Source: Isoetes taiwanensis
Lineage: Eukaryota > Streptophyta > Lycopodiopsida > Isoetales > Isoetaceae
Assembly (NCBI GenBank): GCA_021234155.1
Contig: JAJEKV010000050.1
Coordinates: 8,954,972-9,018,971, forward strand
DNA length: 64,000 bases
Direction of reading: 5' to 3'
The translations under genes were made by a program, and so were the position numbers. Under the pieces are notes generated by a model, which did no database searches, was not told the origin of the DNA, and saw nothing but the letters and a program-made list of their open reading frames with translations. This document shows positions 44,652 through 61,429 of this stretch, one piece after another (within the stretch, counting starts at the first letter, position 1; every line of letters starts with the position of its first letter).

Positions 44652-45721
44652 TTCAACATTGGATTATGCTCCTCACTAAAGCATATATCCAAGAGATAGT
44701 GATGGGACTTTCAAAAGTATCCAAAACATAGATAATGGGGCTTTGAATATTTGAATCAATATGGCAAGTTGAGGGCATAGTGTTTTGGTATCTCTATTAC
44801 CGTATTTCCCAAATCCTCTAGCATGATACCTTTTATTTGCACTCAATTTAGGCCGGATCACGAGATTTATATCAAAATGAGACATTCTCATAGTCTCATT
44901 CTAATGCACCTCCAGCTAATCTCTAAATTCCATAAGACTAATGCGGCTTTTAGCTTAGATTTACGTGTGTCGAATGCATATGAGTATCCTATTGTTGATC
45001 ATTATCATTTGCCCCTGACTATATAATTTGATGTAATTATGAGTTTACGATTCGTAAAAACATCTACAAAAATCAAAGAGCAAGGCAAAATTATTCTACT
45101 GAGTCGTAACAACAAATTGAATGTGAAAAATGCATTTTGTTTTGTGCAAAGAAATCCGCGACAAGATAAATACATAAAATGCTTCAGTCCGAACTCTCTC
45201 CTTGGTAAAAGCAAAACCCATTTTAGTCATATTATTAAAATAATTGGGAAACAAATTTTTGCAACACATAGGCCGAGAAGCACCCAAACTTAAGCGTAAT
45301 GTTCCTTAGTGCTTTCATTGATCTATTGGTGCATATTATTTGCAAGAGATGCACTCTTTCCCCTTGAGAAGAACCTTTTACTTAGCATGCAGTGATAAAT
45401 CTATGTTTCATAGATTTCTTGTAGGTGTATAAGTGTGTTATAGTGGGACTTCTGAATGGAGGGGCTAATAATGATAAATAATTCATTCCGAAAAGCTCTA
45501 AACCTCCTAACCTGCAACCTTAAACAAAATATTATTTTGCAACTCTAGATGATTTTATTTAGGTAAATAAAGCCACCAAAGGCAAAGTAACATGGTATTT
45601 AACATGGGCATAAAGAAAGAATGCAAATATAGCCTTCGGAGTTTTAACACGTGTCCAATAAAAAGCCAAACATGATAACATACAGCACATGCGACTTTGC
45701 TGAGCCCTTTTAATTGAAGGC

Positions 45722-45724
<3 letters not shown>
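44652..45724. other. Spacer, nothing recognised
   Basis: AT-rich, no convincing gene, RNA or repeat. Confidence 0.35.
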
Positions 45725-48770
<3,046 letters not shown>

Positions 48771-48839
48771 GCCTAACACCTCCTACCACGTAGGGCCCTC
48801 TCGAATCTTGCAAGTATTACTGGAAGTAGGGAACCCAGT

Positions 48840-51800
48840 ATCAAGTAGGGACCCTACTCACCGACAAGGGCCAATTTGAAAGTTGGTAGATAAACAAGGA
48901 AAAAACAAGGAAAAAGTACCTCGCTTGTAAGAATTTTGATAAGGTCCTTTGTCGGAAACCCTCGAAGTCCCGGAAATTTTGTTCCAAGCATTCATAGTCA
49001 CACTGTAGAATAGTTTTTATGATCAAATCCATTTTCACGAACTCATTCATTATCCCCGGGCCCATATCGCCAGCTAAGCAGCGCTCGTGGCATTGCTATG
49101 TGTATAAAGACAAGGTATAACTTTAGAACAAATGACCTTGCTGGCCTCCTGAAATAGGGTCGACAAATTTCGTCCAAGAAGCACGCATTTCTTGCGCCAA
49201 AGGGTGTGAGTCCCTTTTGTCATACTTGGAGGTTTTTAAAGACACACCAAGGGCATCAGCCAATTCTGATTTTCATGTTCAAAAATTAGCAAGACCCTCA
49301 CCTCTTCCCCGGCCGTGGTGTGTTCCTTAATGAAATTAGGTGCCCCCTCTTTTATTTCCCGGGGACAAATCTATGCTGTATATGCGCGTGATGCCCCCGC
49401 GCTTTTATCAAAGAACCTTCCACTAGGATTTCCACAATTTATTAGTAACATCATCCATGTGTAATATCTAAATGAGTTTTAATCTCTCTATTTCCTTGTG
49501 ACATCTTCCCACCTTAGTAAGTTTAAGAATAAGTGTACTTCATACTGCTAGGTATGTTAAGCAATCTCAAATGGGAGAGCAAGAAAATCCTTATTGGTAT
49601 TCCATCGCAGACCGCTTCCATCGCGACCATTGTTGCACAACCACAATACTGGAAAGCAGCCAAACATTCATATATATTACCTCTTTTCACATGTTTCACC
49701 AAAGATTCCCGGGCGAGCCTACTTTGTGTCCCATTTTGTAATAAAAGCAATCCATTGCCGGATCCTCGATTGTTTATAGAACAGCAGTTTCTGCTCCGCC
49801 TTTGAAAATGAAATGTCAAGTAATTATCTTTTCTATGATTGAGCAAAGGCCCTCCCACCTCCCAAAGGGATTGCTTTCAGCTGATCCAAAGCACCCTTAG
49901 TGCGATAAGCCCCCCAATGTGTGATATATACCTACATGAATCTTTTGTACCCGCGGATACTCTTGATAAATGGAGTCGCATAAGCCGCTTAGGGCTAAAT
50001 CCTTTGGGTGTAACACTTAACATTCTTGCATAACCTCGTGATCTCAAGGCCAAACTTCAATGATGTTTTTCGCACCTCGGGACACACACAAGATTTCAAG
50101 CATCTCGTGAAACCGATCCATGGGTATCACTGTGATCCACCTTAAAGCTGCTTTTATGTGCTTTTGTATATGCACAATGTATATGGTAGTCGAGGTGCTT
50201 CCCTCCATTGTACTCTATAGGGATGAACTCGAAATGCTAATGCTCATTTCTTTTGTATCTCATCATTGATTGGAACAGAGCAGGAAATGAAGTCTATAAT
50301 GCCTGCATTTGAAGCCGCTAGGCTTTTCGGCCAAGAACGGACAATACGAAGCTCGGGATTGTTCGCGGGCTTTATCCACTCCAGCCCACATATAAGTTCT
50401 TCTTGATCCATTCGAGATTATTACAGTATCTTCATCATCTTCAAGAATATAGTGGAGATCTTTACCCTTGTTAATGCCAAAGATATGCATTTAACAATCC
50501 AAGAACCCTTTCTAAAGGCAGTTTCAATCAATTGCATGGCTTTGTGGTCTAGATCTTTACCCAGGGACCCTTCAAGGACTATGAGAAAGGAATGGAGGCC
50601 TTCCAAGGGCTGCGTCACATCTACTGATATTCATCCTTCCTCGCGGAGGAATGTGATTCACCCTTTCTTTAGAAGGTTCCTTAAATTTTGTTTCTAACAA
50701 TGTTGAAGTCCTCAGAAGTTAGAACGCGGCCCATGCCGCTTTGTCAATATAGTCAACCGTAGATTGGTTATATAAGGGCATTTGGGGACCTTCTTGTCAA
50801 CAAAATGTATGGAAAGGTTTATAGGATGAGATCGAAAAGTTTGGCAATGCATCTAACTGAACATTGTTTCATCAATACCAAGACCAATTTCCAAAATAGG
50901 TAGGTATGATGTTATCTAAAACATCCCCATAATTTAATGGCATCCATGAGTCTAGAACAAGAGGTGTGAGATGTACTCATGAGTTTTTTATCCCCTTTTC
51001 TACCGCCTTTATGTGGAATTCGGGTTGTTCGTGGTCCATTTCCAGCCACCTGTAGGTTCGGCAGATCAGCTGCGCCCGTTCCCGGGGATGGGACCCGTAA
51101 TAAGCACCAAGGGTGTGGACAAGTCCGTTATACTACCTAGTGTAAGAAAACTAAGACGTAAAGTATTAGATCATTCCAACCATGTTTAGGTGTGGGTGTA
51201 AGTATCGTGAACATGAACTCAAACGCCCAAAATGGTTATGCCCTTCCATAAGGATCCGTGAATGGTCAAAGAACAATGCAGCTAACTCTAATCAAATACA
51301 AAGCCGCCATGTGGTTTAATCGAGCGCCCATTAAACTATTATGCTATTTATTTAGATCATTACTCGCTTTAGCAGGATATTTTTATCGATGCATACATTG
51401 TAGAGGTATACATAACTCCGCCAACTAAAATAGAGCCGCTTACAAGAAATACCAGGAAAAGCAACTAGATTATTTAGCCAATAGCAATCATGTAACTAAC
51501 CTCTTAGAGTCATCAAGGTCCACGATTTTAGGGTCCGCCATGAACCGAAAGCAAGATTCACTTTAGTAAATTTAAAATCTCCCTCGCTCATTTGTTCCGT
51601 TCTAACAGCCAGAATTATTGGTGCTGGTGGTGCTGTAAAGGACTGCAGTGTTACTAGAGCTGCCACTTGCTCTTTCTTCATTCCTCGCTACTACTCTGCG
51701 GAACATCCTAGGTGATACAGTAACGCATACCACATTGTCGAGTGGCAAAGTTAGAGGGCTTTTTGCTTTTAAACCTTTGACTCTTATTGCTTAAAAAGTG

Positions 51801-52540
51801 TTTGCAACACTTTTGGCATATGTCCTGGCCCGAAAGCATCATATCTCAACTAGAACCATGTGGTTCTTACCATATTTGGCTTCAATATCCATCTTTCTTG
51901 GGTCAAGCAGCAGCGATCTATTGCCATGTTGCATACCGCTTTTTCCCAGACTTTTGAGTATGAGAGGTAGGCAAGGCCAACTTTCTCGCAGTTGTTGCCT
52001 TCGTATCACCAATGCAAAGGTCAAGAAGGCTTCAATGCATCCTAGTTCAGAAAGACAATGTCCAGATTGTTTAGAATTAGCCCACACTGATCAAACCCGT
52101 AATATTATCCCCACATTTTGCACATAGCTGCTGCATTCGGTGCACATTTGAAGTATGGACAAAAAGCATCTCCATATTTTCCTAAGAAGAAAGTCACCTT
52201 CCAAATTTCTTTGCTACGCTTGGCTATGTGATTCTTCCTCGATTGCGTAGTTAATTCATTTGGACAAGGGCACTCTCTTTCTTTCCCAAATATTGATGTG
52301 TCGAAGGGACAATGATTTTTCCATCTCAATGCAAAGAGCTCCTTCAATAACTCAGCACATCCAAGAGGAGCCACTAATTTCCGCCATATATTCTCCATGC
52401 CCGCATCGCATATAGGTGCTCTTAATGCCAAGGTTACCACTTTCCCATAAATTCTCACTGCTCTCTCCAAGTGCTTCCAACTGCACTAGGAGATAGCATA
52501 GGAAACATAGGGTATTATACGTGTCCAGCCTATTCAAGTT
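48840..52540 (-). pseudogene. Possible broken or mis-sequenced multi-exon gene, unidentified
   Basis: Several minus-strand stretches have coding character, but in frames that do not join: 52470-52105 (with GMENIWRKLVAPLGCAELLK), 50618-50421 (EGLHSFLIVLEGSLGKDLDH) overlapping 50490-50263 in another frame (KGKDLHYILEDDEDTVIISN), and 49260-48915 (LKTSKYDKRDSHPLAQEMRA, later GPGIMNEFVKMDLIIKTIL). Two donor-like junctions are visible on that strand: AAGCGAG then GTACTT near 48917, and CTAAGAG then GTTAGT near 51505. Frame breaks within exons suggest either decay or sequence error. I cannot name the family. Confidence 0.35.
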
Positions 52541-53409
52541 TACGATCTCTCTTCTTCGCTCAATCCCAACATGCTGCGGCAGCCCCGCTTCATCAAGGAG
52601 TTGCCTCTCTGTCGAGGGGCCCCCTTCCGCATCTATATCGTACGCTTAAAATGTACCTCATTGCCAAGTCTCAGTGCTGTTTTTCTTTGGCTTTCAATTG
52701 GCCTGGGTGGGATTGACTTTTTGCCATTTTTACTTCCTCTTTTTGTCTCTTCACCATAGTTTCTCAAGAGCCGCCTTGTCAAAGACTTTCAAAATTATCA
52801 TCCGGCTCGCCTGCTGCAAATAAGCTCTTGCATGCTATTGTATACAATGTCAATAAGGTTGGTATATAGTCCCCGTTTACTCTTTCCATTTTTTCAAAGA
52901 GGACACAAAGCCATTCATCGGGGTTAAGATAGCAACAAACGGACAAATACCGCTATCCGTCAAGCGATTCCAAAATTCTCAATAATCCGCTTTTAGAACC
53001 AATTATTGAAGCATTACCATGACTGCTTTGAACTGCTTTGTTTGGTACCGCGCTGGAGCAATGTGGTATCCAATTTTTCCGAGTTCTCAAATCCAAAGTA
53101 ATTTTGTCCGTATCAATGGATCTTTATGCCACCGTTAAGAAATGTATAGTTAAAATTTCCTGATACGTAAATCCCGCATCTTTCTCAAGCAGAATATTAG
53201 ATAATGCATCTTAGCGAAGAATTGATACCGTATAACAAAGCATATATGTGTAAGAGACATAAAACCGTGAAGTAAGATGTACTCAAGTAAGACCTAAAGA
53301 GGACAAAGTATGTAGTAACGAGATCAGATATGGTTACAAAGACAAACCCGTGACTGATATTATTAGAGATCAGGTTACATGTCCATGAACATGAGAACGT
53401 GATGTTTCA
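52541..53409. other. Spacer before block B, nothing recognised
   Basis: There are short frames on both strands but no coherent gene. Some of it may be an upstream part of the minus-strand gene candidate. Confidence 0.3.
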
Positions 53410-56263
53410 AAGATATATATACTTTCCTTCCGCTAGGTCTAATCTAGCCTGCCTTTACTCCACACTTGACTAATTCACAAGCATGAGAATTTCTCGCCTC
53501 GCACTACCCAGCCCCGAAAGCATCTCTCAAATCGCTATTGTAGTATTGCTAAATGTTTACTGTGTATTGCGCTTTAATGCATCTCCATGTCACTCACTTT
53601 CTACAATAGTCTTGTATGTTTGGAAGTATATCCAAATCTGGTTCATATCCAATTCTTTGGTATAATATGATTTTCCAAGCTGCTTAAAAGCGAAAACCTT
53701 AAGGTAATGTTCACATAAGAACCTACGTCCTAAGTTGACTCACGATTCATTTGCTACCTATGCAATTTTTCAACAGCTTAAAATCAGCATTTATTCTTAG
53801 TGCATTAATGCATATAAGACCTCGCCGCCCATCTAGTATGCTGCATTTTATTTATTATTATCTACCAATAATGACCTGCTATGCTATAGCCATGTTCGCC
53901 TTTAGAAGATTTAAGCTAAAGCCAAGGTTAAACCTTGCTTTATGCACTTCACCGTATGTAGAAATGTACCTATTTCCATTCTTATTTTGAGGTATACGAC
54001 GCTAAAGTAAAAGTCCTCAACAAAATGGCTGATTCTTGGTCCATGTTACATTATGAGAATATGGTTATGCTTCCAGTCTTAATTGATATGGAATGCATCA
54101 ATGCGTTCAGCTAAACAGTGTAACAATGGAAGCTATCCTTCTACCAGCCTTAATTATTTAGCCTAAACCAGTACAGGATTGTGGCCTTCTAGTAATAATA
54201 ATGATGGGTATGTTGTTTTCAGTAAAAACAAGCTTCCAGCCCAGACTTATGTAGTCAACTTACAGCCATTGTATTTTTATATCATGTTTCATATGCAAAA
54301 ATAACATGCAGCCATGTTCTATTTTTTCAAAAGTAAGAGTGATTTACAAAAATTCAAATTGCCATTTTTGGATATGTTTCAGTTTACTAAAGCACCAAAG
54401 TTATTGATGCTAGTGCTACTGCCATATCCATAGTACAGATTCACATGTAAAGATTGTCTAGTTGCCAAAACATAAACTAAAAGAACTGCAATTTTTCCAG
54501 TAACAGGAGAAGCAAAAGGAAAACTGAAAGTAGATCCTTCAATCAAAATAAATCATCTAAGTTCGACGGGAAGTCTCTTTACATTTATAGTTCATACATC
54601 CTAGCTATCCATAAAATTCAAGAAAGGGGAAGCCCCATACTCCCGCGTTCAACTTTAATTTACATTAGCAAGAATTTGGGTAGCAGTGAGAGGCCGCCGT
54701 ATAAGGAGAATCCCGCTTTATCCCATTCCTTTAGGATTTTAGATGCAAAGGATGTGCATAAGAAAGAAAGTAAGTGTCAAAATCCAAAATTTTAATGTTC
54801 ATCCATGTACATGATACAAAACGCCAAAGCCACGCCATATCCGTAATCCGCGGTAGATCAAGATAAGAGACTTAAAATAAAAACTCGCCAAATAGTCATA
54901 TTCCACGATCTGTTACCTGCTGGTTGCCATCGGAAGCGGCCCTTATCCCTAAATCATCAATGTGCATTTTTCTTTGTATAAATGAAGTGTAAGGGTATTA
55001 AATAAAAATAGAAAACCAAGATTTTTTCTTATTTTAAAAGGCTGGAATAATGATCAATCTATTAACGCCGTTTCGGCAAGTGGACTTCCTTGCAATGTGA
55101 AAACAAGACCAAGACGGTATAAACTCCTGCACGATGCATTTATGGCTGGAAATTCATATAAGCATGCATCAACTATTCCTTCATCGGTCTCGAGAACGAC
55201 AGATATTTACGACTCTAACTTATGTGGCATCGAGTCTAATCATCAATAATCACTTTATAGCTATTTCTAATCCGAATTCAAATTAGGTATCTATGTTTAG
55301 GACCTCATGATGCTCGTCCGTGATCCACTTATGCTATATTCCTACTTTGCATTCGCCACCGGATTGTTGTACATGGATCACGGTCCTCCCTAGGATGCTC
55401 CAAAATTCTTGGCATTTGTCGCTATTTGTAAACACTTTAATAACATTTTGCCGCCTTTGTTCTTTTGTTTTGGATAATGCACTTTCTCAAGTAGCAAAAT
55501 CCGGCTGTCTCCTTTTTGTTCTTGGCACCGTGTGTGGTCTACCAAATTTCCACGATTCGTCCCATTGTTCGGGGATAGTAGAAACGGTGTACTAAGGTTA
55601 GTGTCAAAGCTTGAAAAAGCAAGGTTTTAACAGAGCTTCTAAATAAAATTGCATTTGATGGGAAACGTAAGTGAAGAATGCCATGCCAAATTTAAAATGT
55701 GAACAATATTGAATTTAGGCTCTGCCATAAATAAGGGAGACTCTTTGAAATATCTGGGCTTAATAACCTAAGGATCTAGCCCCACATTAAACAAAGCCTC
55801 AGTCTTGAGGCCATTACTTGCCTTTGGGTTATTTAGACACTAATTTAATAGGTGTTCATTACAATGGTATTGTATTATTCCTCTTCATAGAAATTACATA
55901 TACCGGCATACATAATGGTAATGCAAATCCATGTCAACGGGCTATGGTATTTTTCTCAGCCAATTGATGTAACCTTTTGTGAAATGCACTTAGGGAGCCT
56001 AGGTGCATCCGTCATTTCAAGTCTGATCAAGATACTCTCACACTAATGCTGAAGACTAAAAGTAAGGGGCGTAATTGAAAGTCTTTATGAAAAACCTAGA
56101 GATACTCTGTATGCCTCATAAATCAAAATTAACCTTTAACATAGCTTTTTATTTTTTCATTACTGTGACAAGATGTGGGCCAAGGCTTTATCTTTCTCTA
56201 TTTGGCGACTATATTTAATTTTTGCATAGGGATTAAGTCCATCCGCCTTCCTACTCTGATATA

Positions 56264-56299
<36 letters not shown>

Positions 56300-56300
56300 A
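53410..56300 (+). repeat. Repeat block B
   Basis: Second copy of block A. It is preceded by GATGTTTCAAAGATATATAT (53401-53420), which also precedes block D. It ends in a TA tract at 56259-56297. Compared with A it carries clusters of changes such as CTGCCCTGG to CTCGCCTCG and CAGGCTGCCCAG to CGCCGCCCAT. Confidence 0.8.
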
Positions 56301-56319
56301 GAAATTTAACACGCCCTAC

Positions 56320-57130
56320 TCTGCATTCCAACAAAGTCCCAATTTTAGAATTCCTTTATATTCTTCAACATTCTACATGTACTATATTTAGCATTCATGA
56401 AGATTCCCTTAGATTCTCTTAGAATTTTCTATTTTGATTGGGGTGCTACCCATGAGCATTTAAAACCTTCCAAAATAATCTATCTTGAATCAGGCAACAT
56501 GCTCCAAACACTTTCTATTTTTAGACTGGAGGCACTTACCGGCATCTAGAACATTTTTTTTTTTCAAGATTTATATTGTATACCTTTTATTATGAAACAT
56601 TTTAGAACATTCTATTGTGCCTCTTTTGCAAAAATCTAAAACTCTAAGATTTCATCAAGATCTTTTAGATTCCCTTTAGATATTATGAAGATTCCCTAGA
56701 TTCAACTAGATTTTAAGAGATTCCTTTAGGCTTGTAAATATCTTCCTAGATTCTCTTATAATTTGGTATGAGATTTCCTAGATTCCTTTTAATTCTCTGA
56801 TTCCCGTGACATTCTACAAATTTCTAAAACATTCTAGAACTTCTTTGAACATTCTCAAACTTTCAAACATCCTGTAACTTTCCTGGAAGTATTTCCCTAT
56901 TTCCTCATATTCCAAAGATTCCCTTACATCTCTAGAACTTATTAGAACAATTTGGGACTTTCAGAAGGATTCTCTTAGACTTCCCTAGATCTCTCTCTTT
57001 ATATTCCAAAAACATTTTAGAATTCTCTAGAACTTTCTAGAACATTCTAGAAGATTTTAGAACTTTCTAGAGCCTCCTTAACTTCTAGAAATTTCTTGAA
57101 TTCATCTAGAATGTTATATTCCATTTTATC
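56320..57130. repeat. Degenerate TTCTAGAA/GATTC array
   Basis: About 800 bp dominated by TTCTAGAAC, AACATTCTAG and AGATTCCCTTAGATT-like units. The densest part (57029-57072) alternates GAA and TTC every 5 bp for about nine units, which is the geometry of a heat-shock element. Period is near 10 bp. Confidence 0.75.
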
Positions 57131-57186
57131 TTAATTAGAACATTACCTTTAAGTATATATTTGAAACATAAATTATTCATAGAATT

Positions 57187-57255
57187 CACTGCCCGGGTCT
57201 AGTGGTTAGAATGGGGGTTGGGGGTTAATGACCGTGGTCTAATCCCTCCTAAATA
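57187..57255 (+). repeat. tRNA-like/SINE head
   Basis: CCCGGGTCTAGTGGTTAGAA resembles an A-box region and GTGGTCTAATCCC a weak B box. It cannot fold as a full tRNA, so it is probably a degraded SINE. Confidence 0.35.
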
Positions 57256-57574
57256 ACATGAAAAATTTTAAAGCCTTTTGCTTGATTTGTTGGAAAATAC
57301 TCAAGGCCCGAGCATGCAATGTGAGTCAGAGGATCTTGGACCAAGGATTTAAATCAACTGGATCAGTAGGATCAAGGTAGGATATATCTAAAGCAACGTG
57401 GAGTCAGAGATCTCGCACTAACGGTCATGATCAGATCAACTCCGGACCGTAGGATCGCCATACACCTGGCCACAAACTCCCAAGCCAATTCGCCATAGGA
57501 TACGGCCCTAAAGTTAATGGAGCCGGGCCTAGATTCTGGATCAACGGTCGATCTCAGGAGGACAAACATAAGAA

Positions 57575-57587
57575 CATATATATATTA

Positions 57588-57657
<70 letters not shown>
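57575..57657. repeat. (TA)n microsatellite
   Basis: Nearly pure TA tract forming the left edge of block C. Confidence 0.9.
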
Positions 57658-57659
<2 letters not shown>

Positions 57660-60600
57660 CTTCTTTGCCTAGGGTCTAATCTAGCTAAGTCCATTCTAAC
57701 TGGTCACTTAACCGGGTTAGAAATTCCTCATTCCGCATCACCGGTGCCCTAAACCAAATGAGTCCAACAAGAGTACTAAATAAGCTCAATATTTGTCTCA
57801 AGTCGCTCATTTATTTTCACATAAACAAGTTTTTCCTTTCAACATGCCATTATTATTGGAAAGTATATCTTTATAAAGCAAAAAGTGTAGTAGAAATAAA
57901 AATAGTTTTACATTTCATTCTTTACCAGAAAGTATGGTATAATACTTATCCACTATAATCCTATGTCTACATTTCATGTGCAAATATATTCCATTCTTTT
58001 TTCACAACAAATTCTCGAAAAGCAAAGGGAGAGACAATTGGAGAGAGAACCCACTGCAGCCAATCATGCAAACGCTAGCAAGAACCTTTATGACCGAGTG
58101 TAAGGGCTGTTACATCGGGTCTCTCACTTTATTTCACCACCAATTGTATCCTTTGCCCCCGAGAAACCACTAACGAGAAAGAGAAATGTGGAATTATAAC
58201 ACAATGTTTTTCAACTACTGTTTGACTCGATTTGCTATTTATACAACTAACATGTTTAGTGCATTCCATGTATAAACATAGCGGCATCCAAATTTTATAA
58301 TAATTTCCAGTTTCAAAGAATGTAAAATATTGTTCCTGCTTTTAAGCCCTTGTGACCATGTCTTGAAAAGAGGGCACAAATATTTTTTCCAGGAAAACAA
58401 AGGCCAAAATGCAAGGAAATTCCCATATATCATAACTAGTATACCGCGAAGCATGAACTACATCTTTTATTTTATCTTTATAGGCATGTTCTATGTAATC
58501 AAAGTACATAGGTAGCATTAACCTTTAATGTAGGCACTCCAAGAAGGCCCTGCTCCATTATCCAAGTATGAGAGTTCAAGGTTATTTCATTTCTGTTTGA
58601 CCTTCCTAAGGCAAGATAATATCATCATATCGGGCTGCCCCTAAACAGAGTTAATAGCAAAAGGTTTTAAGGCACATATATGCCTACATCCTGTGGCATA
58701 TGATCAATAACAATTAGTAATCACAACCAAACCCAATCCACTGGACTAGTTTTGTATCTACCAGTTTAGCTCATTGGCTATGTGTCATCCTAATAAAAAT
58801 CCTTCAGCTGTGTTAAATAATGTAATTAATGAGTCAACCATCAATCACTTTTTATATCAAGGATCTAAACTCAGTAGCCGTGCTTTTGGCATGCTCAAAA
58901 CTCCATACCATACATGGCCAGCCTTGGTCTTGCTACAGCCATAATTATCCTGATAGGAAATCGCATGATAAAAAGCAAACAATGTGTTATTCTCTGCCAT
59001 TGCTTATCAAATAGTACGAGAATAGAAAAATACCTCATGCAGAATCAAGGCTGGCCCTACCAAATCGACCAGCCTAATGTTGGCAATGGCAAAGAATATT
59101 AACCAATCTTCTTACATCCAACACCGTGATAGAGCAACAAGCCTAAGTATAGATCCGATTTTATCCAAATTGCAAGGCAGATCCCAGATAATGCGGCATA
59201 AAAGACACTGCCGATTTTGAGAGCTTGCTTGCTAGGTAGATCCTGATGTCAAACCTCAAGGCCATGTCCGAGCAACCAACATTCCATAGTAATCCCATTT
59301 CATTTTTAAATGAGAACTGGGTTTGTTATCACATAGTATGCATGAATCCGTGACATGAAAGACGCTTTGGCCTCTCAACATCCATGTGGCCAATAATCAT
59401 GCAGAATCGGCCATGTAGCTGGCTTTAGGGCAAAACCTAAATCATTTCTATGTTGCCCTAAATCAATTTCCAAAGTACTTTGAATCACTCATCGAACACT
59501 CCATTTAAAAGTTATTTTGGGGCAGCAAAACACGGCCATACTGGTATTTGTTACAGCTGTTTCCACATGGCCACTAAATCAAAGGTGAACTTGGCCCTAA
59601 ATGTTCCCTTAGCGGAATATCCACCCAAAACCATAGTATTTGCAACCATGAACCATAGGACTTACGTTTTTCTAACCGTAAGCCAAATTGCATTGTAAGC
59701 CAAATTGCATTAGCACACGTGCCAGAAATGTTGTGGTGAGCCCCCAAATCTCTAAAAGCCCTCAAATCATAGCATTCCTTGACAAACAATACTCATTATC
59801 AAAGCAGTCCCAAAGGTCTCATGTAGTCCAACACATGAGGTGTGCAAATGGTGAAGATAAAAATTCCCTTTGCCATTTTAATTGTTTTGTTCCCATGCAC
59901 CTCTCGTGCATGTGGTGAAGTAACCCAAAAATATGCAACAAATGATGTGCATGTATCTCTAGATATAGCAAAGCAAAGTGTTGTGCTAAACAAGTGGCTA
60001 ATGTGCAAAGCCACATGCATGCAAGTAAAGATTGCTTTTAAGCCATTCTCATAAAACCGCTTTTAAGTTAAGGCAAATATAAACTCCTAAGACCATAGGA
60101 AAATCATAGGCAGACCCACATCTTTACAAGCACATAAGTCAAGCTTCCAAGTAGCACATAAGCATATTGCTTATATCTACCACTAAATATATTTTTGTGT
60201 CCTTACACAATGTGTCAAACCAAAGCATGTCTTTTTATAAGTGTGTGTGTGTACATGTTTTTTTGCATTTAAATATGGTGCTCTATTGCACCCATACAAG
60301 AAAAAATAGTCCAGAGTACACCATTGTGCTACACTTTATGCCACAAAAACAATAGCTTCTCTAACAGTATGTAAGAATTCAATTTGGTGGTTCACGAGCT
60401 ATGTGGATCTCAAATGGAAGTAATTGAAGCTTTGCAAGGAGCCCCAGACACTATTTAGCTCTAGTAATTGAGAGCATATGCAAGGGGAGTTCAAGACCAC
60501 CAAACCGGGTCCGAGTTTCCTATGACATGTCAGGATCTTAGCTCATGTTTCAAATTTTAGCTCTAGTATTTTGAGCTTATGTCAGGAGTCCAAGACCTCT

Positions 60601-60940
60601 CAACCCACCGAGCTTCCATTAAATGTTGTAACCTGCCATCGTGTTTCAAAATTCAACCAAAATATTGTTTCTTTTTCACCAAGTGTGTGTACATACTTTT
60701 TCAGACTTCAAGATATTGTTCCCATTGCATCCATACAAGAAAAGAGTACGAGTGCCGCTAGCAAATTAGGCCACCAATGCAATAAAAGGAGACTAAGGAT
60801 AACTCTTAGTATTTTGACAAAGGGAGGAAGTACTTGACATCTCCATACGTAGATAGAGCTTCACAAGTGTCAGAACTAGCTCTCAGGTCGCGAACTGCCT
60901 CCAACCCGTTATATATTTATATTTATATATATATATAAGC
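57658..60940 (+). repeat. Repeat block C
   Basis: It begins TTTCTTCTTTGCCTAGGGTC, like the start of A, B and D, and ends CCGTTATATATTTATATTTA in a TA-rich tract like the end of A. Its first 2.1 kb matches block D closely, for example AACCAAATGAGTCCAACAAG. Only the ends and scattered phrases resemble A and B. No gene is recognised. Confidence 0.8.
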
Positions 60941-61429
60941 AACCTACCTCCCATCAGCAGAAGTGAACCCTAAAAAAGAACATTCACACAGTTAGTAATA
61001 AGCAGGTACCTAGCATTCTGCTAGACCCTACGCACCAGAATCAAAATGTAAAAGCTAAAAGATAAATCACATAGCGTGATATTCATACCTTTGCTATGGT
61101 CGTGTCAAGTTTCAAGATCAATTTTTTAATGTTCATAAACTATAGAACTCACATCATTCCCTTGCGGGCTAATACTTTTCATTTTGAAATTTCCCTCAAT
61201 GCATTAGTAAATAGCAACATAGCAAAACCTGTAAGGCAGCAAACAAGTAATAGCCAATGTAACTGCGAAATGCAGCAAGTAGCAAACAAGTATTAGCCAA
61301 TGTAATGAGAGCTGGGCAAGCAATGGAAAACATAATGTTCAATAAATCAATGAGAGGTGCACTCGTGGTTCAATTAATTCAGGTGGACTCAAAAGGATAG
61401 AGTTTCATATCCTTTGAATATGATAACAA
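60941..61429. other. Spacer between blocks C and D
   Basis: Contains a short duplication (GCAAACAAGTAATAGCCAAT at about 61238, with a near copy at about 61283). Otherwise nothing is recognised. Confidence 0.45.

Noticed and set aside
57187-57255. tRNA gene
   Set aside because: The B box is imperfect and the acceptor and anticodon stems do not pair; best read as a degraded SINE head.
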